The translations under genes were made by a program, and so were the position numbers. From Chitinophaga pinensis (GTDB lineage Bacteria; Bacteroidota; Bacteroidia; Chitinophagales; Chitinophagaceae), in assembly GCA_945866165.1 (NCBI GenBank), contig CAMBGO010000159.1, forward strand, positions 1-5,598: DNA of 5,598 bases, written 5' to 3'. Of the stretch, positions 5,487 through 5,598 are shown piece after piece. Position 1 is the first letter of the stretch, and each line of letters begins with the position of its first letter. Under the pieces are notes generated by a model. The model had not been told where the DNA came from and ran no database searches. It worked only from the letters and a program-made list of their open reading frames with translations.

Positions 5487-5598
5487 TACTGCTAACGTTT
5501 TCGGGCTTGGCGATGTGGCGGATTTTTAGCACAAAAGTTCAATAGAATTCTTAATGTTGAACCTTGCACAAATATTTAATAGAAGCACTTCAGCCGCC
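5487..5598. repeat. Palindromic intergenic repeat element, second copy (cut by right edge)
   Basis: It begins TACTGCTAACG (5487) and is cut at the window end just as the right arm starts: CCGCC (5594-5598) pairs with GGCGG (5517-5521). GTTCAA (5537-5542) and TTGAAC (5557-5562) make an inner hairpin, and GCACAAA occurs twice (5529-5535, 5566-5572). GCACAAA followed by ATAGAAG, then a GC-rich arm, is shared with the element at 4253, in the same orientation. The first ten bases are the exact reverse complement of 4375-4384. The arms differ in sequence but keep the pairing. Any promoter of the galactanase gene must lie inside or beyond this element, because only 19 bp separate it from the ATG. 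Confidence 0.7.

Noticed and set aside
1..5598. CRISPR array, tRNA or rRNA genes
   Set aside because: No regularly spaced direct repeats, cloverleaf-like sequence or ribosomal RNA segments were seen on either strand.

Overview
The window looks like an accessory region from a Bacteroidota chromosome, probably of the Cytophagales, Chitinophagales or Sphingobacteriales type. Grounds are a divergent Nramp transporter with a DDDPSGIATY motif, a lipoprotein GH53 galactanase, few clear Shine-Dalgarno sites, and intergenic palindromes bounded by CTGCTAAC/GTTAGCAG. The placement comes from family resemblance, not a search. All credible genes lie on the minus strand, so transcription runs from high to low coordinates.

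From high to low coordinates the layout is as follows. (1) 5487-5598 is the start of a palindromic repeat cut by the window edge. (2) 4391-5467 encodes a lipoprotein arabinogalactan endo-beta-1,4-galactanase (GH53), fitted tightly between that repeat and a second related one at 4253-4382. (3) 3944-4252 is a gene-free stretch with a long inverted repeat (3987-4047) and a G/T-rich segment without assigned function. (4) 3838-3943 is the control region of a defence operon, with two copies of the palindrome GTCAGGNTAARCCTGAC 88 bp apart. (5) 3829-1516 is the operon abiEi, abiEii, hsdM, in which each gene overlaps the next by an ATGA tetranucleotide. The first two form an AbiE type IV toxin-antitoxin pair. 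The third is a type I restriction-modification methyltransferase cut off just after motif I. (6) At 1520 the hsdM reading frame meets a sequence resembling an IS3-family terminus. (7) 1405-737 encodes a GT32-type glycosyltransferase with its own terminator. (8) 666-1 is the N-terminal half of an Nramp-family transporter starting at GTG and running off the left edge.

The likely story is a defence island. An AbiE pair was coupled by translation to a type I RM system. The methyltransferase was then broken at what looks like an insertion-sequence boundary, while the toxin, antitoxin and their operators stayed intact. Next to it, the galactanase sits alone between two related palindromes with only about 19 bp in front and 6 bp behind, which resembles a mobile gene cassette. 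No integrase, transposase, hsdS or hsdR is visible. The glycosyltransferase and transporter look like separate genes unconnected with defence.
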